DNA of 64,000 bases from AC-32 sp963728765 (lineage in GTDB: Bacteria; Actinomycetota; Thermoleophilia; Gaiellales; Gaiellaceae). Of the stretch, positions 7,796 to 15,329 are shown piece by piece. The notes beneath the pieces were generated by a model that had not been told where the DNA came from, ran no database searches, and saw only the letters and a list, made by a program, of their open reading frames with translations. The position numbers and the translations under genes were made by a program. Position 1 is the first letter of the stretch, and every line of letters begins with the position of its first letter. The stretch covers positions 1 to 64,000 of the forward strand of contig CAVSKX010000001.1 of NCBI GenBank assembly GCA_963728765.1, given 5' to 3'.

Positions 7796-8782
7796 ATGGA
7801 CGTCGCAGAGCTACTCGCGCGATATGAGGCCGTAAGTCACGACGACGAAGTCAAGCTCCTCACCGACCTAATCAAGAAGGGGTGGGACGCTGGGTGTTGG
7901 GTCAGACCCCCGGCCAGTCAGATCCTGAATACGACCCAAGAGGAGATCGCGGAGTTTCTTGAGGGGCTGCGTGGACGGTCGGGCATCAAGCGCGAAGCAG
8001 TTGATGACCCATATCCGAACGGCCGGCCCCAAGAGCCAATCGAGGGCGAGGAGCCCGGTTACGTCGTCCTGTCGATGCGATGCGACATCGCCAGCCCTCT
8101 CAAGAACGAGCCGCTAGTGGAGCTCGCACCGGCGACGATCTGCAAGGACAAGGGGAGGATTAGGACCGCGTGGAAGAACTCGCCTCGCGACTTCCCAGTT
8201 GACCCTCGAGCAGACGAGACGTTCCTCGTTGATCTGCGCTACCGCTTCTTCATCACCAAGCTCGACCTCGCCGGGTTGTCTCCGAAACAGGCGCTTCCGC
8301 CCGACGAACCCGAATACAAGGTTCGCGAGCGGTTCGTGCTTCGAACAGGGCAGCGCTACACCCGCGCCGCGATCCCGGACAAGCTGATGGAAAAGGTGTT
8401 CGGCCCGCTCAGCGCCCTCGTCAAGGGCGACGATGAGGCAACCGCTCTCTTCACGGAGTGGGCCTTCTACCACGGTGGACGAAGAGAGGAGAGGCCCGGC
8501 GTCCTCGCCACCTACAAGCTCGACATCAATCCCGATCTCGATGACGACGAGCAGGCTCGACAAGAGGACGCGATCCGCGAAGCCGCTGAGGACAAGTTCC
8601 AGGCGGTCATCGAAGCCCTGCCAGAGGAAGCCAAGGCAGAGCTCGATCTTGACGATGACCATCGCACGATGGCAATCGCCGAGAGAGATTTGACCGTCGC
8701 TCAGTGGCGCCTCTCTTGGAAGCTCGAGTGGGACGCTGAGAGTTTCACTGGCGATCCAGGCGCCGCGACTCCGGCCCGCTAA
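7796..8782 (+). CDS. Unknown 328-residue protein, third gene of island operon
   Basis: A soluble, acidic protein of unknown family. It begins MDVAELLARYEAVSHDDEVK, has a central mixed region with PGYVVLSMRCDIASPLKNEP, then a long acidic stretch around residues 245-285 (DINPDLDDDEQARQEDAIRE). No membrane segment, signal peptide or catalytic motif was found. The codon pattern continues cleanly from the upstream gene and there is no frameshift, unlike most neighbours in the island. Its intactness beside two coupled genes argues that the trio functions together. Confidence 0.7.
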   Translation: MDVAELLARYEAVSHDDEVKLLTDLIKKGWDAGCWVRPPASQILNTTQEEIAEFLEGLRGRSGIKREAVDDPYPNGRPQEPIEGEEPGYVVLSMRCDIASPLKNEPLVELAPATICKDKGRIRTAWKNSPRDFPVDPRADETFLVDLRYRFFITKLDLAGLSPKQALPPDEPEYKVRERFVLRTGQRYTRAAIPDKLMEKVFGPLSALVKGDDEATALFTEWAFYHGGRREERPGVLATYKLDINPDLDDDEQARQEDAIREAAEDKFQAVIEALPEEAKAELDLDDDHRTMAIAERDLTVAQWRLSWKLEWDAESFTGDPGAATPAR

Positions 8783-9115
8783 CGGCGTTCGCCAACGCCC
8801 GCAGCGTCTCAGACATCGGCGAGGGGATCTCAGTGGGTCGATCGTTGCGATCGCATCGCCGCAGTGGGACGTGCAGCGCGGGGTGTGTTGCGCTGCGCCG
8901 CACGCTCGGCGCAGCCTCGCTAGCCCCTCGCTCATCGAAGGAGGTACGGCGTGAGTATCCGAGTCGCGCGGAGGCGCGGCGGCGCGTTTGACCTCGATAA
9001 GAATGACGTGTTCATCGGCAGCCGGTCGGGACAGCGAAGCCAGGTTGCCTTCGGTACCTGAAGCGGGAGGAAGAGTGGACGCGGCACGCGCGGCGAGGGA
9101 GCGCCCAGCCTTTTC
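8783..9115. other. Gap without a recognisable gene
   Basis: A 333-bp stretch between the three-gene operon and the next remnant. It begins with a short stem GGCGTT-CGCC-AACGCC (8784-8799) right after the operon stop, which could help termination but lacks a T-tract. No supported coding frame, RNA gene or repeat was found in the rest. Confidence 0.5.
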
Positions 9116-9563
9116 CTACATGCGGCTGAGCAACTCGTCCTTCTTCGCCTCGAACTCCTCGTCCGTGACCAACCCTGCTCCCGTAGTTCGCCCAGTTTCT
9201 TGATCTGTTCAGGAATGTCAGGCTCGGCGGCGGGAGCAGGGCCAGAGCGTTGCGCGACGATGTAGTCCTCTACAGCCACGCGAACCCGCTCGAACTCATC
9301 GGCCTGCTTCTTGTTGAAGATCACGGCGTTTTCGTCCTTCGAGGCGTTATCAAGGCCGCCACCACGTAACTCGGGACCTGATGAATCCGTTGGCGAACGT
9401 GCCAGCAGGTCGGACTTGTACGGCGGTAATCGACCCGAGTGGGATTTCGCCTGTCTCCCTTGGAATGCCCGACGCGCCCGAAAAAGCCCTTACGTTCGAT
9501 GGTCAGCCACGCGCCGGCGATCGTGATCTGACCGTTGACCCCTTCCACGCGGAGATCGTCCAT
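9116..9563 (-). pseudogene. Frameshifted DUF4429/SHOCT protein
   Basis: Pieces of one small protein in several frames. An N-terminal piece (MDDLRVEGVNGQITIAGAWL) is followed by GEIPLGSITAVQVRPAGTFA, then NAVIFNKKQADEFERVRVAV, and finally a SHOCT motif LVTDEEFEAKKDELLSRM. This order is typical of DUF4429 proteins with a C-terminal SHOCT helix pair. At least three frame changes separate the pieces; the last is one missing base before LVTDEEF. The gene is probably non-functional unless the shifts are sequencing errors. Confidence 0.7.
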
Positions 9564-9594
9564 CGTTCCCCCTTCGGGTTGTTGCAGGTGCAGC

Positions 9595-10150
9595 TTACTT
9601 CTCTGACCCGTTGAAATTCTTAGGCGACAGGCAGGCGAAACCGAGCACCGGATGGAGCTCGATCCCGTTCGGCGCCACCCCGGTCTGGCCGTGGAGGTAG
9701 TCGAAGAAGGCGACGCCGACGACGCGGGCGACCTTTCGAGAGTCGGCCATCTGCTTGCGCCGGTACGCCGTCGCGCCTTTCGTGCAGAGCGACGAGGGCG
9801 TCTCGGCGATCATCGGGCGCCGCCCACTCGAAGCACGAGGTGGTGGTCGAGATCAGCCTCGGTGCGGTCGAGCGTGACTCTCGCGATCACGCTGAAGATC
9901 CTCCGCTCGAAGGGCAGTCGCTTAGACGGAAGGGTCCGCCGGGCGCGGCAGACTGACCAGCTGGGTAACGGTCGTTCCCCGAGCTCGGAGCAGGCGCGGC
10001 CGGTCCTTCAAAGTCTTGATCCCCCACCGTTCGACCCCGCAGGCGAGCTGAGTCGTCACCCTGGCTGGCACCTGTTTCGGTGCGGGTGCCGCCACCCGCG
10101 CCGCGACCGCCGCGGAGACGGCTACGAGCGCGACCGCATGGTTCGTGCCA
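9595..10150 (-). pseudogene. Frameshifted secreted-protein gene
   Basis: An N-terminal hydrophobic stretch (VALVAVSAAVAARVAAPAP) resembles a signal peptide. It is followed by GVERWGIKTLKDRP, then after a frame change KRLPFERRIFSVIARVTLD, then after another change MIAETPSSLCTKGATAYRRK and the ending FFDYLHGQTGVAPNGIELHP. The last part resembles uncharacterised secreted proteins of actinobacteria. The upstream ATG is out of frame by one base. I infer one gene broken by two or three single-base shifts. Confidence 0.6.
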
Positions 10151-10151
10151 T

Positions 10152-10691
10152 CTACGGTGAGGCACAAACCACGGACACTGTCACCTGGACCGTCGAGTTG
10201 AGCAAGTTGTGGAAGGTGACCTCCTGAAAGCCTGGTCCGCCCAGATATGAGGGAGTGAACGTCGTTGAAGCCAAGACGTCGGTCGGCCCGCGTTCAAAGC
10301 CCCCGCTGATCGGGATCATGTTCAGCGGACAGGATGCTCGAACGGCCTTCGTCTCATTCGGGGGAATCGAATCGCCGAGTCCATACAAAAGCAGCTTGTT
10401 TGGGTCAAATCCCCCGTCTTGACCAGGCGGGCCGGGCGTTCCTGCCGGGCCCGTGAATCCCCGAGGGCCGACGCCCCCTTGTGCGCCTTGCGGGCCCCGA
10501 AACCCCTCGGCGCCTCTGTATCCGCGCGGCCCGCGCTGTCCACGGAGTGCCTTGATGGCTCGCGGTGTCAGCTTCGAGGCCGAGATCGAGTGCGGCCTGA
10601 TCCGAGCACCGTTGATCCATGTCGTAGCGGCCGCGGTCGCGCCTGCCGAGACAATCGCGGCCGTGATCGCGGAGATGATTGCGGCTTTCAT
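10152..10691 (-). CDS. Secreted collagen-like (Gly-X-Y) repeat protein
   Basis: A 179-residue protein with an N-terminal hydrophobic segment (AAIISAITAAIVSAGATAAA) acting as signal or anchor. A linker follows, then about 14 Gly-X-Y triplets from GQRGPRGYRGAEGFRGPQG to GTPGPPGQDG, and a globular C-terminal domain of about 75 residues. A purine-rich GGGGAA lies a few bases before the ATG at 10691, supporting that start. Bacterial collagen-like proteins form triple helices on the cell surface or outside the cell. Here it lies within the tRNA-Lys island. The repeat is certain; its role is unknown. Confidence 0.85.
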   Translation of the reverse strand: MKAAIISAITAAIVSAGATAAATTWINGARIRPHSISASKLTPRAIKALRGQRGPRGYRGAEGFRGPQGAQGGVGPRGFTGPAGTPGPPGQDGGFDPNKLLLYGLGDSIPPNETKAVRASCPLNMIPISGGFERGPTDVLASTTFTPSYLGGPGFQEVTFHNLLNSTVQVTVSVVCASP

Positions 10692-10747
10692 TCTGTTCCC
10701 CCGCTCGTTCGCTGACAGCACGAATGTAGGGAGCCTAGGTCCCGCCT

Positions 10748-10930
10748 TCAAGGTCTGATGTCGCGCCTATGCCGACGGCGATCGCGTCCGGCGGCGGCAG
10801 CGGGCCGAGCCTCCTCGAGCTCGACGATCTTTCGGCCGAACGGGACGAGCGCGGCGCCGGCCATCTTGAAGCTGCCGACGCCGAGCGGGATGCCGATAAT
10901 CGTCAGGCGTAAAGGCGTGCTACCGGCCAA
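10748..10930 (-). pseudogene. YccF-domain remnant
   Basis: A 60-codon frame with the segment LTIIGIPLGVGSFKMAGAAL followed by VPFGRKIVE, matching the end of YccF membrane domains. The first half of the domain is missing and the frame begins at a TTG overlapping the stop of the SHOCT gene. It appears to be a truncated piece of a YccF protein joined by deletion. Confidence 0.55.
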
Positions 10931-11882
10931 GCAGTCTCGCCTTCGCGAGCGAGAACTCTTCCTCCGTCAGCGCCCCACGCGCGTGGAGATCCGCGAGCTG
11001 GGCGAACTGCTCGCTTAAGTCCTTCTCGGGCTTTCCCGCGTCCGCGTCATGCGACCGAGTCGCACCTTTTTGCAGCAGGCGAATTCGTGTGAAGACCGGG
11101 GAGAGACGCACGCGAAGGGCATCAGGTGCCGTATAGCCGCTGTGAAGGAACAACTCGGCCGTTGTCGTCTCGACGCAGATCACGGTGTCAACCCTTGTGC
11201 GGGTGGTCAAGCGGTTGAGCGCCTCCGCGATCAGCATCCCCTCGACAGCCGCCGAGGCACCGAATCCGCCCCCCATGAAGCCGCCGCCGCTCTGGCTTTC
11301 TCCGGGCCCACCGATTTCGATCGCGGTGATGTCGCCATACGGGACCGTGACGACGTCCTTTGCTTCCGCATGTAATTCGAGTGTGGCGTCCGTGAACAGC
11401 AGCGTCCAAAGCTCAGGCGGTTGCGGAGGAAGGCCGGCCCCACCGAGGACAGTGCAGCGGGGCAGCTCAACGGGCAAACCACCGTAATCGGGGTTGTTCG
11501 CTGCCGTCTCCCAGTTCTCCCACTTCGCCCACTCAGCGTCCTGGGCGCGGCGGGCGATTTCGCAGCGGTCGACGAACTCGCGCGCCTTTTCCGCCAGCCG
11601 GCCATCTGTCTCCGCCGCGAGTCGATGCGCGAGCTCTGTGATGTCGGTCCAGTCCGCACGAGCACGGTTGCGGGCTTCCTCGTAATCGGGGCGCGGGCCA
11701 GCTATGGGGACGACAAGCAAGGCGTCGGTGAGGTTCGAGAGCGCCCTCCGATACTGGCCGCGCTCCAAGCGCTTTCTGGCTTCATCGAGAAATCGCTTCC
11801 GTGCCACGACGCCGTGCTCCTCCTCGTTCGAGATTCTGCCGCAGCCTTCATTAAAGGTTGGGTCGACAACGAGAACAAGCAA
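10920..11882 (-). CDS. SHOCT-domain protein, possibly 5'-truncated by an IS
   Basis: About 300 residues. A helical N-terminal part (residues 25-125, with KRFLDEARKRLERGQYRRAL) is followed by a middle domain rich in beta strands (residues 150-280, VVTVPYGDITAIEIGGPGES then a Gly-rich loop and VDTVICVETTTAELFL). The C-terminal SHOCT helix pair is AQLADLHARGALTEEEFSLA. The middle resembles PH-like or DUF4429-type domains that sense or bind membranes. Its apparent start lies only 25 bp from the left end of the IS481 remnant, so the original start may have been lost. Expression is uncertain. Confidence 0.6.
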   Translation of the reverse strand: MLVLVVDPTFNEGCGRISNEEEHGVVARKRFLDEARKRLERGQYRRALSNLTDALLVVPIAGPRPDYEEARNRARADWTDITELAHRLAAETDGRLAEKAREFVDRCEIARRAQDAEWAKWENWETAANNPDYGGLPVELPRCTVLGGAGLPPQPPELWTLLFTDATLELHAEAKDVVTVPYGDITAIEIGGPGESQSGGGFMGGGFGASAAVEGMLIAEALNRLTTRTRVDTVICVETTTAELFLHSGYTAPDALRVRLSPVFTRIRLLQKGATRSHDADAGKPEKDLSEQFAQLADLHARGALTEEEFSLAKARLLGR

Positions 11883-11906
11883 CGCCGCGCTGGAGAGCCT
11901 GGTCGC

Positions 11907-12310
11907 CTAGGTGTCCTGCCCACGGAGGTTGTGAACGCGGCTGATCTGAGGTCGGTCTCCGAGTGAGCTGTGCGGCCGACGCCGGTTGTAGTAGCGGACG
12001 AAGCTTGACAGGGCGCGGGCGCGCTCGCTTGAGCTCGGCCAGGTGTAGGCGTAGGCCCACTCGTCCTGGAGGGTGCGGATGAAGCGCTCCACCTTGCCGT
12101 TCCAGCGCGGCGTGTAGGGCGGAGTGAGGATGTGGCGCAGCCCGTGCTGCTCGACCACCTGCCGGACGCGGCGGCGAGCGGCGGTAGATGAGCGCCCGGT
12201 CGGTCATCACCGCCTCCCGGCGCAGCTCGAGCTCGGCGAAGAAGCGGAGCGCCCGCTCGAGCATGCGCGCGTTCGTCTCGGCGTCCTCGCGCGGGTGGTC
12301 TTCGTCGACG
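11907..12310 (-). pseudogene. IS481 transposase C-terminal remnant
   Basis: The DDE (rve) integrase core remnant shows MLERALRFFAELELRREAV then MTDRALIYR, and after a one-base frame change VVEQHGLRHILTPPYTP. It ends with NGKVERFIRTLQDEWAYAY and YYNRRRPHSSLGDRP. The Glu of the catalytic triad (KVERF) and the family ending are present. The N-terminal HTH and first Asp region are deleted. The stop codon is formed by the CTAG target duplication. Confidence 0.85.
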
Positions 12311-12374
12311 CACAGCCTCGAAGGAGGGCCGGACGTTTACCGTCAGCCGTTCACAACGTGTGTGGGCAGCTCAC
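11911..12374 (-). mobile_element. IS481-family insertion sequence, internally deleted
   Basis: A 464-bp element with 27-bp imperfect terminal inverted repeats (11911-11937 and 12348-12374). Both ends share GTG, TGCCCAC and GTTGTGAACG in register. The repeats are flanked by CTAG on each side (11907-11910 and 12375-12378), a 4-bp target duplication typical of IS481-like transposition. The inside holds only the C-terminal part of the transposase, so the element lost its N-terminal half after insertion and cannot move on its own. Confidence 0.85.
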
Positions 12375-12447
12375 CTAGCCGATCGCGCTCCTCCCACCCA
12401 GAGCAGGCATCGCCGTGCGCCGTCACGCCGATCGAGCGAATCCTGTA

Positions 12448-12467
12448 GGTCAACGCAAGGTCAACAA
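12448..12467 (+). repeat. Right arm-type motif of the tRNA-Lys island
   Basis: GGTCAACGCAAGGTCAACAA differs from the left motif (5192-5211) at two positions. It lies 95 bp inside attR. Shared sequence near both ends, with no other similarity around it, points to recombinase binding. Confidence 0.6.
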
Positions 12468-12562
12468 GCACCCCCGAAATGGTCAGACGCGATCCGAGGC
12501 GACCCGGCTCAACCATGCGAGTTCGGCAGGGCTTGCGAGTCCTCGCCAGCCTGACTCCGAAC

Positions 12563-12605
12563 ACTTTTAATCCCAAGGTCGCAGGTTCGATCCCTGCCCG
12601 GCCCA
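12563..12605 (+). repeat. attR: 43-bp direct repeat of the tRNA-Lys 3' half
   Basis: An exact copy of 5087-5129 without the upstream D arm and acceptor strand, so it cannot form a tRNA. It marks the right boundary of the island. The chromosome resumes at 12606. Confidence 0.92.
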
Positions 12606-12615
12606 CTTTCGAGGC

Positions 12616-13095
12616 TCAGGGGGCGTAGCGGAGGATCGCGACGGACTCGTTGCCGGGGATGTCGTCGCCGGTCTCCTCGTCGACGTAGCCGGGAACGACC
12701 TGGTCGATGTCGACGAGCACGGTGTCGACGAGGCCGAAGGTCGCGGCGCGTGCCAGGTCGGTGATGTCGGACGATGCACGCTGTTGGGAGGCGCGCAGCG
12801 AAGGTCTCCTGACGTCTGTCGGGAGATCGGCGAGCTCGACCTCCGCGGGCTCGAGGTCGGGTGCGATCTCGAGCAGACGAACACCGTCCTATGCGAGCGC
12901 GAGCACGAACGCCGTGTGTGGAAATGTGACTGCGCACAGCAGCGGGCTTGAGGTGGAAGCGGTCCGAGACCTCGACCATGCCGGTGAGGTTGTTCGCGAG
13001 CCGGAAAGTCGTGCTCTCCGTAGGCCTCAGGAAGATCGCGAGGCTTCGCGGCGATCCAGCTGCGCACGCGTCGGGACGTCTGTATGGAGAATCAT
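12616..13095 (-). pseudogene. Degenerate baeRF-like (release-factor-like) gene
   Basis: Starts MILHTDVPTRAQLDRREASR and ends with a region typical of bacterial eRF1-like (baeRF) proteins: RASSDITDLARAATFGLVDT, LVDIDQVVPGYVDEETGDD and SVAILRYAP. Stops and frame changes occur between these parts (for example after the start segment). The product is far shorter than the usual 350 or so residues, so most of the central domain is deleted. It lies directly outside attR and belongs to the chromosome. The family assignment is moderate. Confidence 0.55.
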
Positions 13096-13216
13096 CGGAG
13101 CCTCCTCGATCGCTGCACCAGGAAGCTAACTGCCGGCGCTGACTCTCGCCCGACCAGAAGCAACCGGCCCGCCGCAAAGGGGCCGGAAGCTTCCAGTCGT
13201 TCAGCACTCGGGCGGT

Positions 13217-15133
13217 CTAGCCCGCCGCCTCGAACACGTCCGGCTGCACGGTGACGCCTGCGTCGAGCTGGATCAGCTCGGCGAGCGTGTGCCGGTAGGT
13301 GATGCCGTAGGTCTGACGGATCGTCTCCAGATCCGGGTCGTTGAGGTAGAAGAAGCGGTCGCCGTCTCGCAGCGCCTCGAACTGCTTCTTCCAGATCGCG
13401 CGCTGCAGCGGGCCGAACTCGGTGCCCGGCACGTGCTTCTCGGACACCATCCCGACGAACCCTTCGACGTTGTCGACGTTGCCGTAGATCGCCCGTAGGC
13501 GGGCCGCCAGCGTCGTCCTACGCACACCCGAGACGGCCTCCCCCTCCGCGTCCTCGCTTCCGAGCGGGATGACATTCCCCTCCTCGTCCCGCAGCTCGAC
13601 GAAATCGAGGATGTTCCGATCGTCGATCGGGTCGCTCGGGTCGATCTTCGGGTCGTTGGTCGGGAATCGGTCGGTCGACTCGCCGGTGATCTGGGTGAAC
13701 GAGTGGACACGCGCGAGTCCGTACGTCCTGCGGAGGTCGTTGTAGCTCGGAATGCCGTGGTCGCGGCCTCGCTGGATGTCGTCCGCGGCGAGGTCGGAGA
13801 CGTCGGTGAAGCACGACGGCTTGATCACCGGCGAGCCGCAGCTCGGCGGGCTCTGCCCGTTCGGCTTCGGCACCTCGAACAGGACGCTGCGCAGCGAGTT
13901 ATCGAACTGCTCGTCGTTCTTGTACTGGGGCTCGCCGCCGAGGCTCTGCAGGATCGGCCCTTCGCCGATCTGCGTCAGGAGATCCGGGTTTCCGAACGCG
14001 ATGACGAGCGGGATCACCAGCGTTACGGTCCCGTCGGCGTTGCGCTCGACCGTGATGCCCTCGGCCGGGAAGACGGTGTTCAGCTGGTTGTCGGTGTAGG
14101 TCCCTGCGGGAACGGTCGGCTCGAACTCGCCGTGGATCATGCTGTGCGCGCGGTAGCCGACGACGGCGAACTCGTTCGAGAGGTCCGGGTCGACGATGGG
14201 CGAATAGCCTCGATACCGCGCGAGACTCACGCCGAGCGCGGGCAGGAACTCGTTGTAGGTGATGTACTCGGCCTCCGCGCCGACGACGCGCCTCGCGATC
14301 TGGAACTTCTGCTCCGCGGAGAGGTTGCCGGGCAGCGCAGCCACGATGCGGTTGTGCTCGCGGGCGAACATGGTCTGAATCGCCGTCAACGCGACGTTCT
14401 CGTTCGCGCGGACGTCTCCCGCTACAACAGCCCGTGTGGGAGAGCCGAAGAGGGCCCCCATGAGGTCCATCGGCGGGGCAGCCGACGGGTTGCCGCGAGC
14501 GGTCACCTGCGGTAGGTAGCTGCCCGCGGACATCAGGAGCGTCGCCGCGTTGTTCGACGGATTGCCGTCCACGCTGCCGTCGCGCAGCCAGTCGAGCCTC
14601 GAGTCCGTGACGCCGTAGACGTTCGAGGCGTCGATGAAGCTGCTGATCGTGTTGACCTCCTGTCGCGGCGAGCTGCTGCCCGTCCCGGGCGCGGCGGGAG
14701 TCCGCGCGAACGCGAGGGTCCCGACATCGTTGCTGAAGTCCTCGAGCTTGTCGTGTCTGTCGTACGGCATGTCGGCGGTCTCCGCGGGTTGCTCGTCCCG
14801 CAGGCCGATGTCGTGGTCGATGAACTGGCCCCACGCCCAGCTCCACTGCGAAACGCCGTTCTCCGAGAAGAGGTTCTGCCCGACGTCGTTGAAGATGCGG
14901 TTGCTGATGTACCGCGGCGAGGGGCCGGACACCATCTGGCCGATCCCGTCGGCGTAGTTCGGCGATGCGACGCGGCGGTACTGCGTCCCCGCCTGCCCCC
15001 ACGCGGGCTGAGCGACGTTGTTGTCGCTCCCGCTGAGCGTGCGGCCGGAGATCGGATCGGCACCCACCGAGTCCGCCCCCACGACCGTCGCGACCACGAG
15101 GAGTAGGGTCGCCAACAGCACGTATCTGGGCAC
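13217..15133 (-). CDS. Secreted animal-type heme peroxidase
   Basis: A 638-residue protein of the peroxidasin/myeloperoxidase (An_peroxidase) superfamily. The signal peptide is residues 1-27 (hydrophobic core VLLATLLLVVATVVG). The distal-site region WAWGQFIDHDIGL carries the His near residue 105, EVNTISSFIDASNVYG follows the calcium-site region, TIQ-like FAREHNRIV lies mid-protein, and the proximal His is in VGYRAHSMIHGEF. The C-terminal part has DIQRGRDHGIPSYNDLR, a conserved landmark. The GTG at 15133 follows AAGGAG by 6 nt. It probably oxidises halides or phenolic substrates outside the cell using hydrogen peroxide. The gene is solitary. Confidence 0.9.
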   Translation of the reverse strand: MPRYVLLATLLLVVATVVGADSVGADPISGRTLSGSDNNVAQPAWGQAGTQYRRVASPNYADGIGQMVSGPSPRYISNRIFNDVGQNLFSENGVSQWSWAWGQFIDHDIGLRDEQPAETADMPYDRHDKLEDFSNDVGTLAFARTPAAPGTGSSSPRQEVNTISSFIDASNVYGVTDSRLDWLRDGSVDGNPSNNAATLLMSAGSYLPQVTARGNPSAAPPMDLMGALFGSPTRAVVAGDVRANENVALTAIQTMFAREHNRIVAALPGNLSAEQKFQIARRVVGAEAEYITYNEFLPALGVSLARYRGYSPIVDPDLSNEFAVVGYRAHSMIHGEFEPTVPAGTYTDNQLNTVFPAEGITVERNADGTVTLVIPLVIAFGNPDLLTQIGEGPILQSLGGEPQYKNDEQFDNSLRSVLFEVPKPNGQSPPSCGSPVIKPSCFTDVSDLAADDIQRGRDHGIPSYNDLRRTYGLARVHSFTQITGESTDRFPTNDPKIDPSDPIDDRNILDFVELRDEEGNVIPLGSEDAEGEAVSGVRRTTLAARLRAIYGNVDNVEGFVGMVSEKHVPGTEFGPLQRAIWKKQFEALRDGDRFFYLNDPDLETIRQTYGITYRHTLAELIQLDAGVTVQPDVFEAAG

Positions 15134-15329
15134 AGCAAGCTCCTTCCTGGCCAAGGGAGTAGATGCACACGAGGGCTAGTTCGCCTGCGAGCCGGGCGGA
15201 GCCCTCACCTTTCGTCCGCACGCCCGGCCCGGGCCATCATCCCGAAGGGCCCAGTCAAAGGTCAATGCCGCCGGCTAACGGCGAGCTAAAGATCAGCGAA
15301 CGATTTCTTGTGGGGCTACGGACAGTCTC

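Larger units (their letters stand above)
5087..12605. mobile_element. Integrated genomic island in tRNA-Lys
   Basis: About 7.5 kb bounded by a perfect 43-bp direct repeat of the tRNA-Lys 3' half, the standard footprint of tyrosine-recombinase integration. Near-identical 20-bp motifs occur 62 bp inside the left repeat and 95 bp inside the right one. The cargo is a restriction-endonuclease-like pseudogene, an intact three-gene operon (6114-8782), several frameshifted small-protein genes, a collagen-like secreted protein, a SHOCT-domain protein and a deleted IS481-family copy. No integrase or relaxase is visible, so the element appears defective or depends on another for mobility. Confidence 0.85.

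Noticed and set aside
8784..8799. Factor-independent terminator after the three-gene island operon
   Set aside because: The stem has only 6 bp and there is no T-tract; kept only as a remark in the gap entry.
12343..12606. Minus-strand frames reading through the tRNA-Lys repeat copies
   Set aside because: The peptides are translations of the attachment repeats and flanking non-coding DNA, with no family similarity apart from that shared repeat.
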